This document shows positions 18,318 through 26,820 of a stretch of 41,991 nucleotides of DNA, piece by piece. Position 1 is the first letter of the stretch, and each line of letters starts with the position of its first letter. A model generated the notes under the pieces. That model was not told the origin of the DNA. It saw nothing but the letters and a program-made list of their open reading frames with translations, and ran no database searches. The stretch comes from Coriobacteriia bacterium (GTDB lineage: Bacteria > Actinomycetota > Coriobacteriia > Anaerosomatales > Anaerosomataceae). Location of the stretch: assembly GCA_016933785.1 (NCBI GenBank), contig JAFGAG010000066.1, forward strand, positions 1-41,991. Direction: 5' to 3'. A program made the position numbers and the translations under genes.

Positions 18318-19174
18318 GGAGCGATCGGAGCGTAGTACGCGTCAACCCCATCGCCGGTCCCATAGTAGCCGTTGGCGAGACCAGCGAGCACAGCCACGAA
18401 GGAGTAGCGGCCCTGCGGAATCGCAAGATGGTCGACCGCCGGGATGCCTTCCGCGTCAAACACGGCCGCTACCCCATCCTCGACGAAGGTGAGGTCAGCG
18501 CCCACCGAGCGGCCGCCTGCTGTGATGTAGCGCTTCGCGAGCTCGAGACCGAGAGGATCGACCGGGCCGCTGGTGCCACCCGCGATCACGACCGCATCGA
18601 CCGTACCTGTCCCGGACGCGCTTTCGAGCGAGACAAGCCCGCTCGTGACGAGGAACTCGGTGAGGGGCCGTTCATCGCCTGCCCGCCATTCCGCCGTGAG
18701 AAGCTCCGCAATCTGTTCGACCAGTGGCGCACCGGCTGGCGCGATCTCCACGTCCCTGCCGTGAAGAAACCCGGCCAGACCTTCGGGTTCGGCGCTTTCC
18801 ATGCCGAGCGCGGGAGACGCAAGTGTGACGGTAGACACCTCGGCACCGGCCGACTGCGCTGTCTCGCGCGCGACGGCCAGCGCTTCGACCTGTCCGGCCG
18901 GTGCGATGATGACCACCCGTTGGCCGACGAGTCGGCCCGCGATGAGCGGCCCGACGGCGTCAGCGACGAACGCGCGGTCGCGCTCGAGGCCGGCCTCGAG
19001 CTCTTCGTTCTCTGCTGAGATCTCATCGAAACGCGTCTGCAGACCCTGCACCAGTGCGACACCCTGATCGTCGAGCATCCCCCGCTCCGCCACCACGGTG
19101 CCGAGGAGCAGACCGACAGCGAGCGCAATGAACACCGCTACGAGCGATGCGAGATGATAGCGCAGGTTGTACAT
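18314..19174 (-). CDS. mctB: Copper transporter MctB / SteB family protein
   Basis: 286 residues with an N-terminal anchor (LASLVAVFIALAVGLLLGTVV, about 8-28), then a coiled-coil (about 35-65) and a large outer domain. The start MYNLRYHLASLVAVFIALAVG is characteristic of the DUF3186/MctB family. The Mycobacterium tuberculosis homologue limits copper accumulation, and the Corynebacterium homologue SteB works with SteA in cell separation. No Cys-rich copper site is visible, so the division role fits better here. The gene follows steA after 13 nt, as in Mycobacterium and Corynebacterium. Confidence 0.85.
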   Translation of the reverse strand: MYNLRYHLASLVAVFIALAVGLLLGTVVAERGMLDDQGVALVQGLQTRFDEISAENEELEAGLERDRAFVADAVGPLIAGRLVGQRVVIIAPAGQVEALAVARETAQSAGAEVSTVTLASPALGMESAEPEGLAGFLHGRDVEIAPAGAPLVEQIAELLTAEWRAGDERPLTEFLVTSGLVSLESASGTGTVDAVVIAGGTSGPVDPLGLELAKRYITAGGRSVGADLTFVEDGVAAVFDAEGIPAVDHLAIPQGRYSFVAVLAGLANGYYGTGDGVDAYYAPIAP

Positions 19175-19187
19175 CTTGAGAGACCCC

Positions 19188-20309
19188 CTAGAGTCCGATG
19201 AGCGTGCGAAGTTGCAGCAGGATCAGTTTCAGGAACGAACGCGCAGGGACCGAGATGATGAGCACGACCGAGAGCAGCGCGAGACCTGCCGCTACGAGCA
19301 CGATCATCTGAAGCGGACTGACGGATGCACGGTACAGACGGCTCACACCCTTGGCATCTACCAGGCGCGGGCCGACACGGAGGCGGACCAGGAACGTGGA
19401 TGCCATGCCCTTGCGTCCCTTGTCGAGCTGCTCGAGCAGGTTCCAGTGGGTACCGACGGCCACGATCAGCTCCGCGCCCAGCTCGCTCGCGAGCATGAGA
19501 GCGAGATCCTCGCTCATCCCCGGACTGCGCCACTCCGTACCGATGAGACCGAGTGCGGCCACACGCTCGCGACCGGGACAGCGGCCGTCGGGATATGCGT
19601 GGATGACGAGGTCACGCGCCTTACGCAGCGCGTTGTCGCCCACCGAGTCCATGTCACCGATGATGATGTCGGGCTTGAATCCGGCGTCCATGAGCGCATC
19701 AGCCCCGCCATCCACACCGATGAGCACCGGCTTCGTTTCGCGGATGTACGGGATGAGCGCGCGGAGGTCCTCCTTGTAGTCGTAGCCGCGGACCACCACG
19801 AGCGCGTGGCGGCCCTCGATACGCGTGGCGAGGTGCGGCACCGCTACCGGGCCTGTCAGCAGTTCGCGCTCCTTGTCGATGAACTCGATGGTGTTGCGTG
19901 CGAAGGCATCGAGCTGGTCGTCCAGGCGACCGGTGGCGTCCTTCATCGCGGCCTCGACGGTCTCGATCGTCAGGCGCGCGCCGCGGGCGACGACCTGCTC
20001 TCCGGAGTACACCTCGCCCTGCGAGACCTCGATGCGGTCGCCCTCGGTGACCTTGTCGAAGATGGCGGGTCCCACTGAATCCAGAATCTCAACGCCACCG
20101 CGCAACAGGAGCAGCGGACCAAGGTTGGGATACGCACCCGAGATCGAGGGTGATGCGTTGATCACGAGTTCGACGCCCGACTCGAGGAGTGACTCGGCGC
20201 TCAGACGGTCCATGTCTTTATGGTCGATGATCGCGATGTCGCCCCGCTCGAGCCGCTTGACGAGGTCCTTCGTCCTGCGATCGAGACGGGCCGTACCGTA
20301 GGTGTGCAT
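19188..20309 (-). CDS. steA: SteA, putative cytokinetic ring protein
   Basis: 373 residues. The central part resembles thiamine pyrophosphokinase (VDGGADALMDAGFKPDIIIGDMDSV), as is typical for SteA, but the protein is not a TPK. A C-terminal hydrophobic helix (SPLQMIVLVAAGLALLSVVLII) anchors it in the membrane. In Corynebacterium glutamicum SteA joins the division ring and together with SteB promotes cell-wall hydrolysis at separation. The start is 6 nt after the recN stop. The neighbouring MctB/SteB gene supports the assignment. Confidence 0.88.
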   Translation of the reverse strand: MHTYGTARLDRRTKDLVKRLERGDIAIIDHKDMDRLSAESLLESGVELVINASPSISGAYPNLGPLLLLRGGVEILDSVGPAIFDKVTEGDRIEVSQGEVYSGEQVVARGARLTIETVEAAMKDATGRLDDQLDAFARNTIEFIDKERELLTGPVAVPHLATRIEGRHALVVVRGYDYKEDLRALIPYIRETKPVLIGVDGGADALMDAGFKPDIIIGDMDSVGDNALRKARDLVIHAYPDGRCPGRERVAALGLIGTEWRSPGMSEDLALMLASELGAELIVAVGTHWNLLEQLDKGRKGMASTFLVRLRVGPRLVDAKGVSRLYRASVSPLQMIVLVAAGLALLSVVLIISVPARSFLKLILLQLRTLIGL

Positions 20310-20315
20310 CGGCTA

Positions 20316-21956
20316 CTACCCTCCCGCCCCGGCGACCGGGGGGATCGAGCCCAGCAGCTCACGCGCGTGCGCGACGCCTGCATCGGAGGCTCCTCCAGAT
20401 AGCATACGTGCAACCTCGGCCACCCGGTCCTCACCCGTTACCGGACTGACGCTCGTGACGGTGCGGCCGCCATCCTCCCGCTTGGCCACGACGATATGCC
20501 GATCCGCCGCTGAGGCCACCTGCGCGAGGTGCGTGATCGCCAGCACCTGATGGCGCGTCCCGAGCTCGGAGAGCCGGGCGCCGACGGCACGGGCAGTCGC
20601 ACCACCGATACCCGCGTCGACCTCGTCGAAGACGAGCACGGGAACGGAGTCCGCATCCCCGAGAACGCTCTTCAGTGCGAGCATCACGCGCGACACCTCA
20701 CCACCGGAGGCGATCCGGGCGAGCGGGCGGGGATCTTCCCCCGCCGCAGCCGAGAAGAGGAACTCGACACGCTCGGGCCCCTCGGCGGTCCACGAATCGA
20801 ACGGCAGGGGCGTGCGCTCGACCCGGAACGACGCGTTGGCAAGCGAGAGGTCGACAGCGGCGGCCCTCAGGCTCTCGACGAAGCGGTCGACCGCGCGGTC
20901 CCGCACCCTGACGAGCGTGGATCCCGCGCCGCGAAGCGCTTCAGCGGCCTCTTCGACGACCGCCTGGGCACCGGCGAGACCGGCCTCTCCGGCATCCAGG
21001 AGCGCAAGCTCTTCGACCGCGGCGGCCCGTGCCTCCAGAACCGCATCGACGGTGCCTCCGTACTTGCGCGTGAGCGTCTCGATGAGATGCAGGCGGTTCT
21101 CAGCCTCGTCGAGTGCCGCAGGGTCGTGGTCGATGGTCTCCGCGTACGCCAGAATCGCCGACCCGAGCTCCTGCAACTCGATGTCAAGACGTGTCGCGGT
21201 CTCCGCGAAGTCGTCGAACGCCGAGTCGAGACCACGAGCGCTTGCGAGCGCGTGCAGCGCCCGCGACACACCCTCGGAGGCGCCGTTCTCGTCTTTGAGG
21301 GCGGTCCATGTACCGTTGGCAGCCTCGGTGAGACGCTCGCCGTGGCGTAGCCGTGGCAGCATCGCGGAAAGCTCAGCGTCCTCTCCGGGCCGTGGCTCTG
21401 CAGCATCGATGTCTCCGATGACGAACCGCAGACGATCGATGCGCTGTTCGCGATCGGTCAGCGTGGACTGGAGCGACTCGAGGCGCGCCTGCGCCGTGCG
21501 ATGCGCGTCCCATGCGTCCGTATAGCCCCGCCTCGCCGCCGCCGCCTCATCTCCGATGAACCGGTCGAGATAGCCGACGTGCCGGGCGGGAGACAGCAAC
21601 GCCTGATGTTCGTGCTGGCCGTGGAGGTCGACAGAGGGACCCACGAGTTCCGCGAGCATCGTGACGGTGGCCATCTCACCGTCGATCATGCAGCGCGAAC
21701 GCCCCTCAGCGCTCACGCGCCTGCGGACAAGCACGTCTTCGCCATCGATGATGAACCGGCCCTCGACGAGTGCCTCATCGGCCCCCCGGCGCACCATCGT
21801 TGAGTCGGCGCGTTCGCCAAGCAGCAGCTTGAGGGCGGAGACGAGCACCGTCTTGCCGGCCCCCGTCTCACCAGAGAGCACCGTGAACCCCGGGCCCAGT
21901 TCCAGCCACACCTCATCGATCAGCGCGAGGTCGCGCACATGCAGTTCGGCGAGCAT
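20316..21956 (-). CDS. recN: DNA repair ATPase RecN
   Basis: 546 residues from ATG 21956 (MLAELHVRDLALIDEVWLEL), separated by one nt from the nadK stop; the 18-codon longer start overlaps nadK. SMC-like layout: Walker A GETGAGKT near residue 35, long coiled-coil arms in the middle, C-terminal signature IASGGEVSRVMLALK and Walker B VLVFDEVDAGIGG. RecN gathers broken DNA ends during double-strand break repair. The adjacency tlyA-nadK-recN is widely conserved. No SOS box is seen because the gene lies inside an operon. Confidence 0.97.
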   Translation of the reverse strand: MLAELHVRDLALIDEVWLELGPGFTVLSGETGAGKTVLVSALKLLLGERADSTMVRRGADEALVEGRFIIDGEDVLVRRRVSAEGRSRCMIDGEMATVTMLAELVGPSVDLHGQHEHQALLSPARHVGYLDRFIGDEAAAARRGYTDAWDAHRTAQARLESLQSTLTDREQRIDRLRFVIGDIDAAEPRPGEDAELSAMLPRLRHGERLTEAANGTWTALKDENGASEGVSRALHALASARGLDSAFDDFAETATRLDIELQELGSAILAYAETIDHDPAALDEAENRLHLIETLTRKYGGTVDAVLEARAAAVEELALLDAGEAGLAGAQAVVEEAAEALRGAGSTLVRVRDRAVDRFVESLRAAAVDLSLANASFRVERTPLPFDSWTAEGPERVEFLFSAAAGEDPRPLARIASGGEVSRVMLALKSVLGDADSVPVLVFDEVDAGIGGATARAVGARLSELGTRHQVLAITHLAQVASAADRHIVVAKREDGGRTVTSVSPVTGEDRVAEVARMLSGGASDAGVAHARELLGSIPPVAGAGG

Positions 21957-21957
21957 C

Positions 21958-22806
21958 TCAGGCGCCCAGGAACGTTCGTGCGAGGGCTGAGTAGAAGTCT
22001 CTGCCTCCAAGCTTCATGAGCTTGACATCGTGGTCGCTCACCGTGATCTGGACGCTGTCCAAAGCGGTGCGACAAGGAGCGTGATCACCATCGATCGAGA
22101 CGCAAGCGTCGGCCCTTACCGAACTCGGACAGCGGAGCGTCAGGACGTCGCCCGGCGCGAGCACGAGCGGCCGCACACCGATGGAATGCGGTGCGAGGGG
22201 GACGACGACGATACCCCGGACGCCCGGGGCGACGACCGGACCTCCGGCGGAGAGCGCATAGGCCGTGGAACCGGTAGGCGTTGCAACGACGACGCCATCG
22301 CAGAGATACCGGTTGACAGGCGTGTCGTTCACGATCACCTCGAGCTCGATCGCGCGAGTCGCCGCCCCACGACCAACGAACACCTCGTTGAGCGCGCGGT
22401 ACGATCCAGCATCGCGCCCGCCCGCGACCACCGAAGCCTGGATCGTCTGGCGGCACTCGATCCGTGCCTCGCCCGCGAGCGCGGAACTCACCGCCTCGAC
22501 GAGGTCGTCGCCGTCGGCACCGGAGAGGAACCCGAGCCGACCAAGGTTGACGCCGAGGATCGGAGCGTCTGTAGCACCCAGTATGTGCACGGCCTTCAGG
22601 ATCGTTCCATCGCCGCCGAGGGCGAGTACGAGCTCCGGCTTCCCGATGTCGGCGCGAGCGACACCGATGTCGGTCAGCCCACAACGAGAGGCGTCCTCGG
22701 TCACCATGATCGGCTGATAGCCGGTCGTCTTGAGGTACACCGAGACCTCGCGCGCCGCCTCCACGGCCCGCGGGTTCATCGGGTTGGGAACAAGCAGGAC
22801 TCGCAC
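21958..22806 (-). CDS. nadK: NAD kinase
   Basis: 282 residues from GTG 22806 (VRVLLVPNPMNP), which follows GGGAGG and begins 1 nt after the tlyA stop; the ORF-track start lies deep inside tlyA. Motifs: ALGGDGTILKAV (phosphate-binding GGDG), NLGRLGFLS, LNEVFVGRG and CDGVVVATPTGSTAYALSAGGPVV. It phosphorylates NAD to NADP. The nucleotide-binding residues all look intact and the length is normal. Confidence 0.97.
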   Translation of the reverse strand: MRVLLVPNPMNPRAVEAAREVSVYLKTTGYQPIMVTEDASRCGLTDIGVARADIGKPELVLALGGDGTILKAVHILGATDAPILGVNLGRLGFLSGADGDDLVEAVSSALAGEARIECRQTIQASVVAGGRDAGSYRALNEVFVGRGAATRAIELEVIVNDTPVNRYLCDGVVVATPTGSTAYALSAGGPVVAPGVRGIVVVPLAPHSIGVRPLVLAPGDVLTLRCPSSVRADACVSIDGDHAPCRTALDSVQITVSDHDVKLMKLGGRDFYSALARTFLGA

Positions 22807-22807
22807 G

Positions 22808-23602
22808 CTAACCTCCCAGTGCGGCATGTGCCGCCTCGACGATACCGGGGACATCGACAGCCACCGACTCGCCGTCGACACCCAGCCATGCCCAGAACTC
22901 GATGTTACCCTCCGGACCGGTGATGGGCGACCATGTGAGCCCTCGCACCGCCCAACCCTCTCGTGTGGCAGCGTCCAGGACGGTGGCGAGCACGTCGCAG
23001 TGCACTGCCGGATCGCGCACCACACCCTTCTTACCAATTCGGCCTTTCCCCGCCTCGAACTGGGGCTTAACCAGGGCCAAACAGCCGCCACCGGGCGCCA
23101 GTAGCGGACGGACCGCGGGCAGGACCTTGGCGAGCCCGATGAACGAGACGTCGATCACGGCCAGGGCATACCCGTCACCCAGCAGCACGGGATCGGCGCT
23201 CCTGATGTTGGTCCGCTCCAGCACGCGCACACGGTCGTCACTCCGCAACTGCCATGCAAGCTGCCCGTAGCCCACGTCGACGGCCGTCACGGCCGTGGCC
23301 CCGTGCTGCAGCAGACAGTCGGTGAAGCCACCCGTCGATGCCCCGATGTCGATCGCCGCCACTCCCACGGGATTGACGCCGAAGGTATCCAGTGCGCCGG
23401 CCAGCTTGTGGCCACCGCGCGAGACGTAGCGCTGCCGCTCGGCGACTGCGATCGCGGCGTCGTCTGCGACCGGCGCTCCTGCCTTGGTCACGACGACATC
23501 ACCGACCCGGACGTCACCTGCGAGGATCAGACCTCGCGCCTGTTCGCGCGAGGGTGCAAGCCCCCGCTCGACGAGCTCCACATCGAGCCTGCGCGCGGCC
23601 AC
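22808..23602 (-). CDS. tlyA: TlyA family rRNA 2'-O-methyltransferase
   Basis: 264 residues starting at GTG 23602. The N-terminal S4 RNA-binding domain is about residues 1-60 (RLDVELVERGLAPSREQARGLI), followed by an FtsJ-like SAM domain with YVSRGGHKLAGAL, AIDIGASTGGFTDCLL, AVIDVSFI and LVKPQFEAGKG. These carry the Lys-Asp-Lys-Glu style catalytic residues of TlyA. The family methylates 16S and 23S rRNA cytidines at the ribose and gives sensitivity to capreomycin in mycobacteria. It sits 12 nt after dxs. Confidence 0.95.
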   Translation of the reverse strand: MAARRLDVELVERGLAPSREQARGLILAGDVRVGDVVVTKAGAPVADDAAIAVAERQRYVSRGGHKLAGALDTFGVNPVGVAAIDIGASTGGFTDCLLQHGATAVTAVDVGYGQLAWQLRSDDRVRVLERTNIRSADPVLLGDGYALAVIDVSFIGLAKVLPAVRPLLAPGGGCLALVKPQFEAGKGRIGKKGVVRDPAVHCDVLATVLDAATREGWAVRGLTWSPITGPEGNIEFWAWLGVDGESVAVDVPGIVEAAHAALGG

Positions 23603-23614
23603 AGACGGCGGACC

Positions 23615-25501
23615 CTACGGTCCCGTGATCTCGGCGAGCCTCTCGCGGATGCGATCGGCGACGTGCGCCGGGGTGAGGCCTACCTCCTCGAGAAGCATCG
23701 CCGTCTCACCATGCGTGACGAAGCAGTCCGGTACCGCCAGCCGGAGAACCGGCACGGTCTGGCCTGTGTCGGCAAGCACCTCCATCACAGCTGCACCGAA
23801 CCCGCCTTCGCCGGTGTTCTCCTCGAGCGTCACGATCAGGGGTCGCGAAGCGGCATCCAGGATCGCCGTGCGGTCGATCGGCTTAAGCCAGCGCATGTTG
23901 ACGACCTCGGCATCCACACTGTGAGCACTCAGGATCTCCGCGGCCTTCTCGGCGGTGCCGACCATGCGACCGATGGCCAGCAGCGACACGTCCGAACCTT
24001 CACGCCTGCGCTCGGAGACTGCGGGGATGAGCGTCCGAGGTTCGGAAGGGAGCGGGACACCCTGTCCGGACCCGCGCGGGTAACGGATGGCCACCGGGCC
24101 ACTGAAGGTGACCGCGGTATGAAGCATGTCGGCGAGCTCCGCCTCATCGGCTGGTGCCATCACAGCGAGACCGGGCACCGCGCGCAGGTAGGTCAGGTCG
24201 AAGACGCCATGGTGTGTGGGACCGTCCTCGCCCACCAGGCCCGCTCGATCGAGACAGAACACGACGTGAAGGCCCTGGAGCGCTGCATCCATGATCACCT
24301 GGTCGTACGCGCGCTGAAGGAACGTCGAGTAGATGGCCACCACCGGGATCCGGCCGCCATGGGCAAGACCCGCCGCCAGTCCGACAGCATGCTGCTCGGC
24401 GATGCCCACGTCGAAGAAGCGCTCGGGGAACCGTTCGGCGAACTGGGTGAGACCGGTGCCCGCCGGCATCGCCGCAGTGATGGCGACGATCCGCTCGTCT
24501 CGTTGTGCCTCTCGCACCATGCTTGCACCGAACACCTCGGTGTAGCTGCGGGGCTTCGGACCACCGCCGTTCGCCTTTCCGGTCTCCACAGAGAACGGGC
24601 CGAGCCCATGGAACTCGTCGGGGCGGTCCTCGGCGTGTGTGTAGCCCATCCCCTTGCGGGTCACCGCGTGCACGATGACCGGCCCGTCGGCGCTCTTGGC
24701 CCAGGTGATCGCGTTCTGCACCTGCGCGGTGTCGTGACCGTCTATCGGGCCGATGTACTGGATACCGAGCTCCTCGAAAAGCATGCCCGGGACGATGAGC
24801 TGCTTGACGGACTCCTTCGCTGCCTCACCGGCCGCGACCATCGCGGCGCCGACCCTCGTTCGCGCGAGTGCGGACTCGACGTCGTCGCGCAGGCGCCGGT
24901 AGCGCCGATCGAGGCGTACGCGCGCCAGATAGCTCGAGACAGCGCCGACGTTGGGCGCGATGGACATCTCGTTATCGTTCAGGAGGATGATCAGCTTCGT
25001 GCCGATGTGCCCCGCGTGGTCGAGCGCCTCGAACGCCATACCACCGGTGAGCGACCCGTCACCGATGACCGCGACGATGGTCTCGTCCGTACCGCGAAGA
25101 TCGCGGGCGAGCGCGAGACCCAGCGCAACCGAGATCGAGTTGCTGGCATGACCGGCATCGTGCACGTCACAGGGACTCTCGCTGCGCTTCGGGAAGCCGC
25201 ACACGCCACCATAGGTACGCAGCGTGGGAAACGCCTCCTGGCGGCCGGTCACGAGCTTGTGCACGTACGCCTGGTGACCGACGTCCCACACGATGCGATC
25301 GCGCGGGCAATCGAGGGCACGGTGCAGGCCGAGCGTGAGCTCGACCACCCCAAGGTTCGGCGCCAGGTGTCCACCGGTCTCCGAGACCGTCGCGATCAGC
25401 GTCTCACGGATCTCGGCCGCAAGCCGCGTGAGCTCGTCGGAGCTGAGGGCCTTGAGGGCCGACGGTTCGTGTATCGAATCGAGTATCGGTGTGTTTAGCA
25501 C
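23615..25501 (-). CDS. dxs: 1-deoxy-D-xylulose-5-phosphate synthase
   Basis: 628 residues from GTG 25501. Thiamine diphosphate motif GDGSLTGGMAFEALDHAG...NDNEMSI, the glutamate and histidine region DVGIAEQHAVGLAAGLAHGG, and the N-terminal GGHLAPNLGVVELT are all intact. It condenses pyruvate with glyceraldehyde-3-phosphate, the first step of the MEP isoprenoid pathway, which supplies undecaprenyl carriers for the envelope genes nearby. ispA, usually upstream of dxs in Firmicutes, is absent here. A 111-nt gap separates it from xseB and holds a possible TACGAT -10. Confidence 0.98.
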   Translation of the reverse strand: MLNTPILDSIHEPSALKALSSDELTRLAAEIRETLIATVSETGGHLAPNLGVVELTLGLHRALDCPRDRIVWDVGHQAYVHKLVTGRQEAFPTLRTYGGVCGFPKRSESPCDVHDAGHASNSISVALGLALARDLRGTDETIVAVIGDGSLTGGMAFEALDHAGHIGTKLIILLNDNEMSIAPNVGAVSSYLARVRLDRRYRRLRDDVESALARTRVGAAMVAAGEAAKESVKQLIVPGMLFEELGIQYIGPIDGHDTAQVQNAITWAKSADGPVIVHAVTRKGMGYTHAEDRPDEFHGLGPFSVETGKANGGGPKPRSYTEVFGASMVREAQRDERIVAITAAMPAGTGLTQFAERFPERFFDVGIAEQHAVGLAAGLAHGGRIPVVAIYSTFLQRAYDQVIMDAALQGLHVVFCLDRAGLVGEDGPTHHGVFDLTYLRAVPGLAVMAPADEAELADMLHTAVTFSGPVAIRYPRGSGQGVPLPSEPRTLIPAVSERRREGSDVSLLAIGRMVGTAEKAAEILSAHSVDAEVVNMRWLKPIDRTAILDAASRPLIVTLEENTGEGGFGAAVMEVLADTGQTVPVLRLAVPDCFVTHGETAMLLEEVGLTPAHVADRIRERLAEITGP

Positions 25502-25600
25502 TGGTCAGGCACACTCCCGGAGGTGATGCCGCTTCGTGGCACCGTGGAATCTCATCGTATCACCCAGCGAGACCAGCGGCCGAGCCAGTGACACCCTGCC

Positions 25601-25616
25601 GTGACCATGCGGTCAC
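25601..25616. promoter_or_regulatory. 16-bp palindrome across the xseB stop, upstream of dxs
   Basis: GTGACCATGCGGTCAC is a perfect inverted repeat of two 6-bp arms around ATGC, overlapping the xseB stop codon and about 100 nt before dxs. It resembles, with different spacing, the palindrome at the xerD promoter. It may be an operator for dxs or a weak hairpin at the xseB mRNA end; the sequence alone does not tell which. Confidence 0.4.
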
Positions 25617-25969
25617 TCCGCCGAAGCGGCGTCCGATGGTTCGTCTTCGTCGTCGTACGCCTCATCGAAACCGGTGTCGACGTCTGGCTCGCTGTCGGGT
25701 TCGGCGCCGGACTCAGTGCCAGACTCCGTCACGACATCGGCGTCGGGCTCTGTGGCCTCGGCCACGGCCTCACCCTCGTTGGTCTCGACGACGGCCTGCA
25801 CGCTCATGTCCGTATGGTCGACCAGCTCCGTGCAGATGTTGGCGAGACGCACACCCTCCTCGAGCAGATCGAGGCTCTTCTCCAAAGAGGTGTCCTTCTT
25901 GCGGACCTCGGTCACGATCTCCTCGAGCCTGATCCGGGCGGTCCCGAACGTGTACTTGTCATCCGCCAT
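25613..25969 (-). CDS. xseB: Exodeoxyribonuclease VII small subunit with acidic tail
   Basis: 118 residues, about 40 longer than usual. The first 60 match XseB (FGTARIRLEEIVTEVRKKDTSLEKSLDLLEEGVRLA), the helical part that binds the large subunit XseA. The remaining 55 residues are a highly acidic, Ser/Asp/Glu-rich disordered tail. Its partner xseA, usually the preceding gene, is not in the window. The start lies 6 nt after nusB. Function with XseA in single-strand exonuclease activity is by family. Confidence 0.88.
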   Translation of the reverse strand: MADDKYTFGTARIRLEEIVTEVRKKDTSLEKSLDLLEEGVRLANICTELVDHTDMSVQAVVETNEGEAVAEATEPDADVVTESGTESGAEPDSEPDVDTGFDEAYDDEDEPSDAASAE

Positions 25970-25975
25970 AACTGG

Positions 25976-26446
25976 TCAGACCCCTTCTTCTTCGACGCCA
26001 TCGCCAGTCTCGGGCTGGGAGTCCTCGATGGGAGCAGGCACGGCGTCGCCACGCATCTCGGCGATCTTGCCCAGGACCCCGTTCACGAACTTGGGCGAGT
26101 CATCGCCACCGTACGCCTTGGCAAGCTCGACGGCCTCGTTGATGGCCACCGATGCGGGCATGCCGTCTTCGTAGACGATCTCGTACACGGCAAGCCGCAG
26201 TATGTTGCGGTCAACGAATGGCATACGCATAAGCGACCAGTGCTGCGACGTCATCTCGATCTCTGCATCGATGGCGTCCTGGTTGGTCTCGGTGCCAAGC
26301 GCAAGTTCGCGCGAGTACTGGGACGGCTCCCCGTCCTCATCGTTGTACGTGTGGGTATCGAGAATCGACCGGACGTTCTGTCCGGTGATCTCGCGTTGAT
26401 AGAGGATCTGCAACGCCTGTCTGCGTGCGCGGGTTCTCTCCAGCAT
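25976..26446 (-). CDS. nusB: Transcription antitermination factor NusB
   Basis: 156 residues. The all-helical NusB fold shows [17 protein letters not shown] at the start, [50 protein letters not shown] in the second half. A short acidic C-terminal tail is added. NusB with S10 binds boxA of rRNA operons. It follows the asp23-like gene by 26 nt, in the order accC-asp23-nusB also seen in Firmicutes. Confidence 0.97.
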   Translation of the reverse strand: MLERTRARRQALQILYQREITGQNVRSILDTHTYNDEDGEPSQYSRELALGTETNQDAIDAEIEMTSQHWSLMRMPFVDRNILRLAVYEIVYEDGMPASVAINEAVELAKAYGGDDSPKFVNGVLGKIAEMRGDAVPAPIEDSQPETGDGVEEEGV

Positions 26447-26472
26447 CGTCTAACCGTGCCGCCTCACGCGCG

Positions 26473-26820
26473 TCACTGCTCCGGGAAGACGACACCGTCG
26501 ACGAACACGTCGACTGAGGCGACCGCCTGGCCGGTATGCGTGAGCAGCGCGTCGGTGACCGCTCGCTGGACGTCAGTGGCGACCTCGCGGAGCGGACGGC
26601 CATACAGTGCACTGATGTGGATGCTCGCGGTGAGCGCACCGTCCTCGCCGATCTCGACGATCACGCCTCGAGCTGCGCCCTTGGGCACAAGGCCGGCGAG
26701 GCCGCTGCCAGACGTCACGATATGTGCAACACCATCGACAGACTGCGCGGATATCTGCGCGATCGTCTCAAGGACGCCGGGGGCGACCCCGATCCCGTCC
26801 AGCGTGATCTCCTCAGACAT
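26473..26820 (-). CDS. Asp23/Gls24 family envelope stress protein (YqhY-like)
   Basis: 115 residues from ATG 26820, which has AAGGAGG six nt upstream; the GTG one codon earlier is less suited. Core matches Asp23: VAPGVLETIAQISAQSVDGVAHI and DGALTASIHISALYGRPLREVATDVQRAVTDALLTHTG. The YqhY branch, always near accC, is linked in Bacillus to control of acetyl-CoA carboxylase. The start overlaps the accC stop by 8 nt, fitting such a link. Confidence 0.9.
   Translation of the reverse strand: MSEEITLDGIGVAPGVLETIAQISAQSVDGVAHIVTSGSGLAGLVPKGAARGVIVEIGEDGALTASIHISALYGRPLREVATDVQRAVTDALLTHTGQAVASVDVFVDGVVFPEQ

Noticed and set aside
23303-25498. 731-aa plus-strand ORF opposite dxs
   Set aside because: Arg/His/Asp-rich low-complexity translation with no domain; a shadow of dxs, as are the long ORFs at 3045-4415, 5063-6112, 25601-27064 and 28546-29889.
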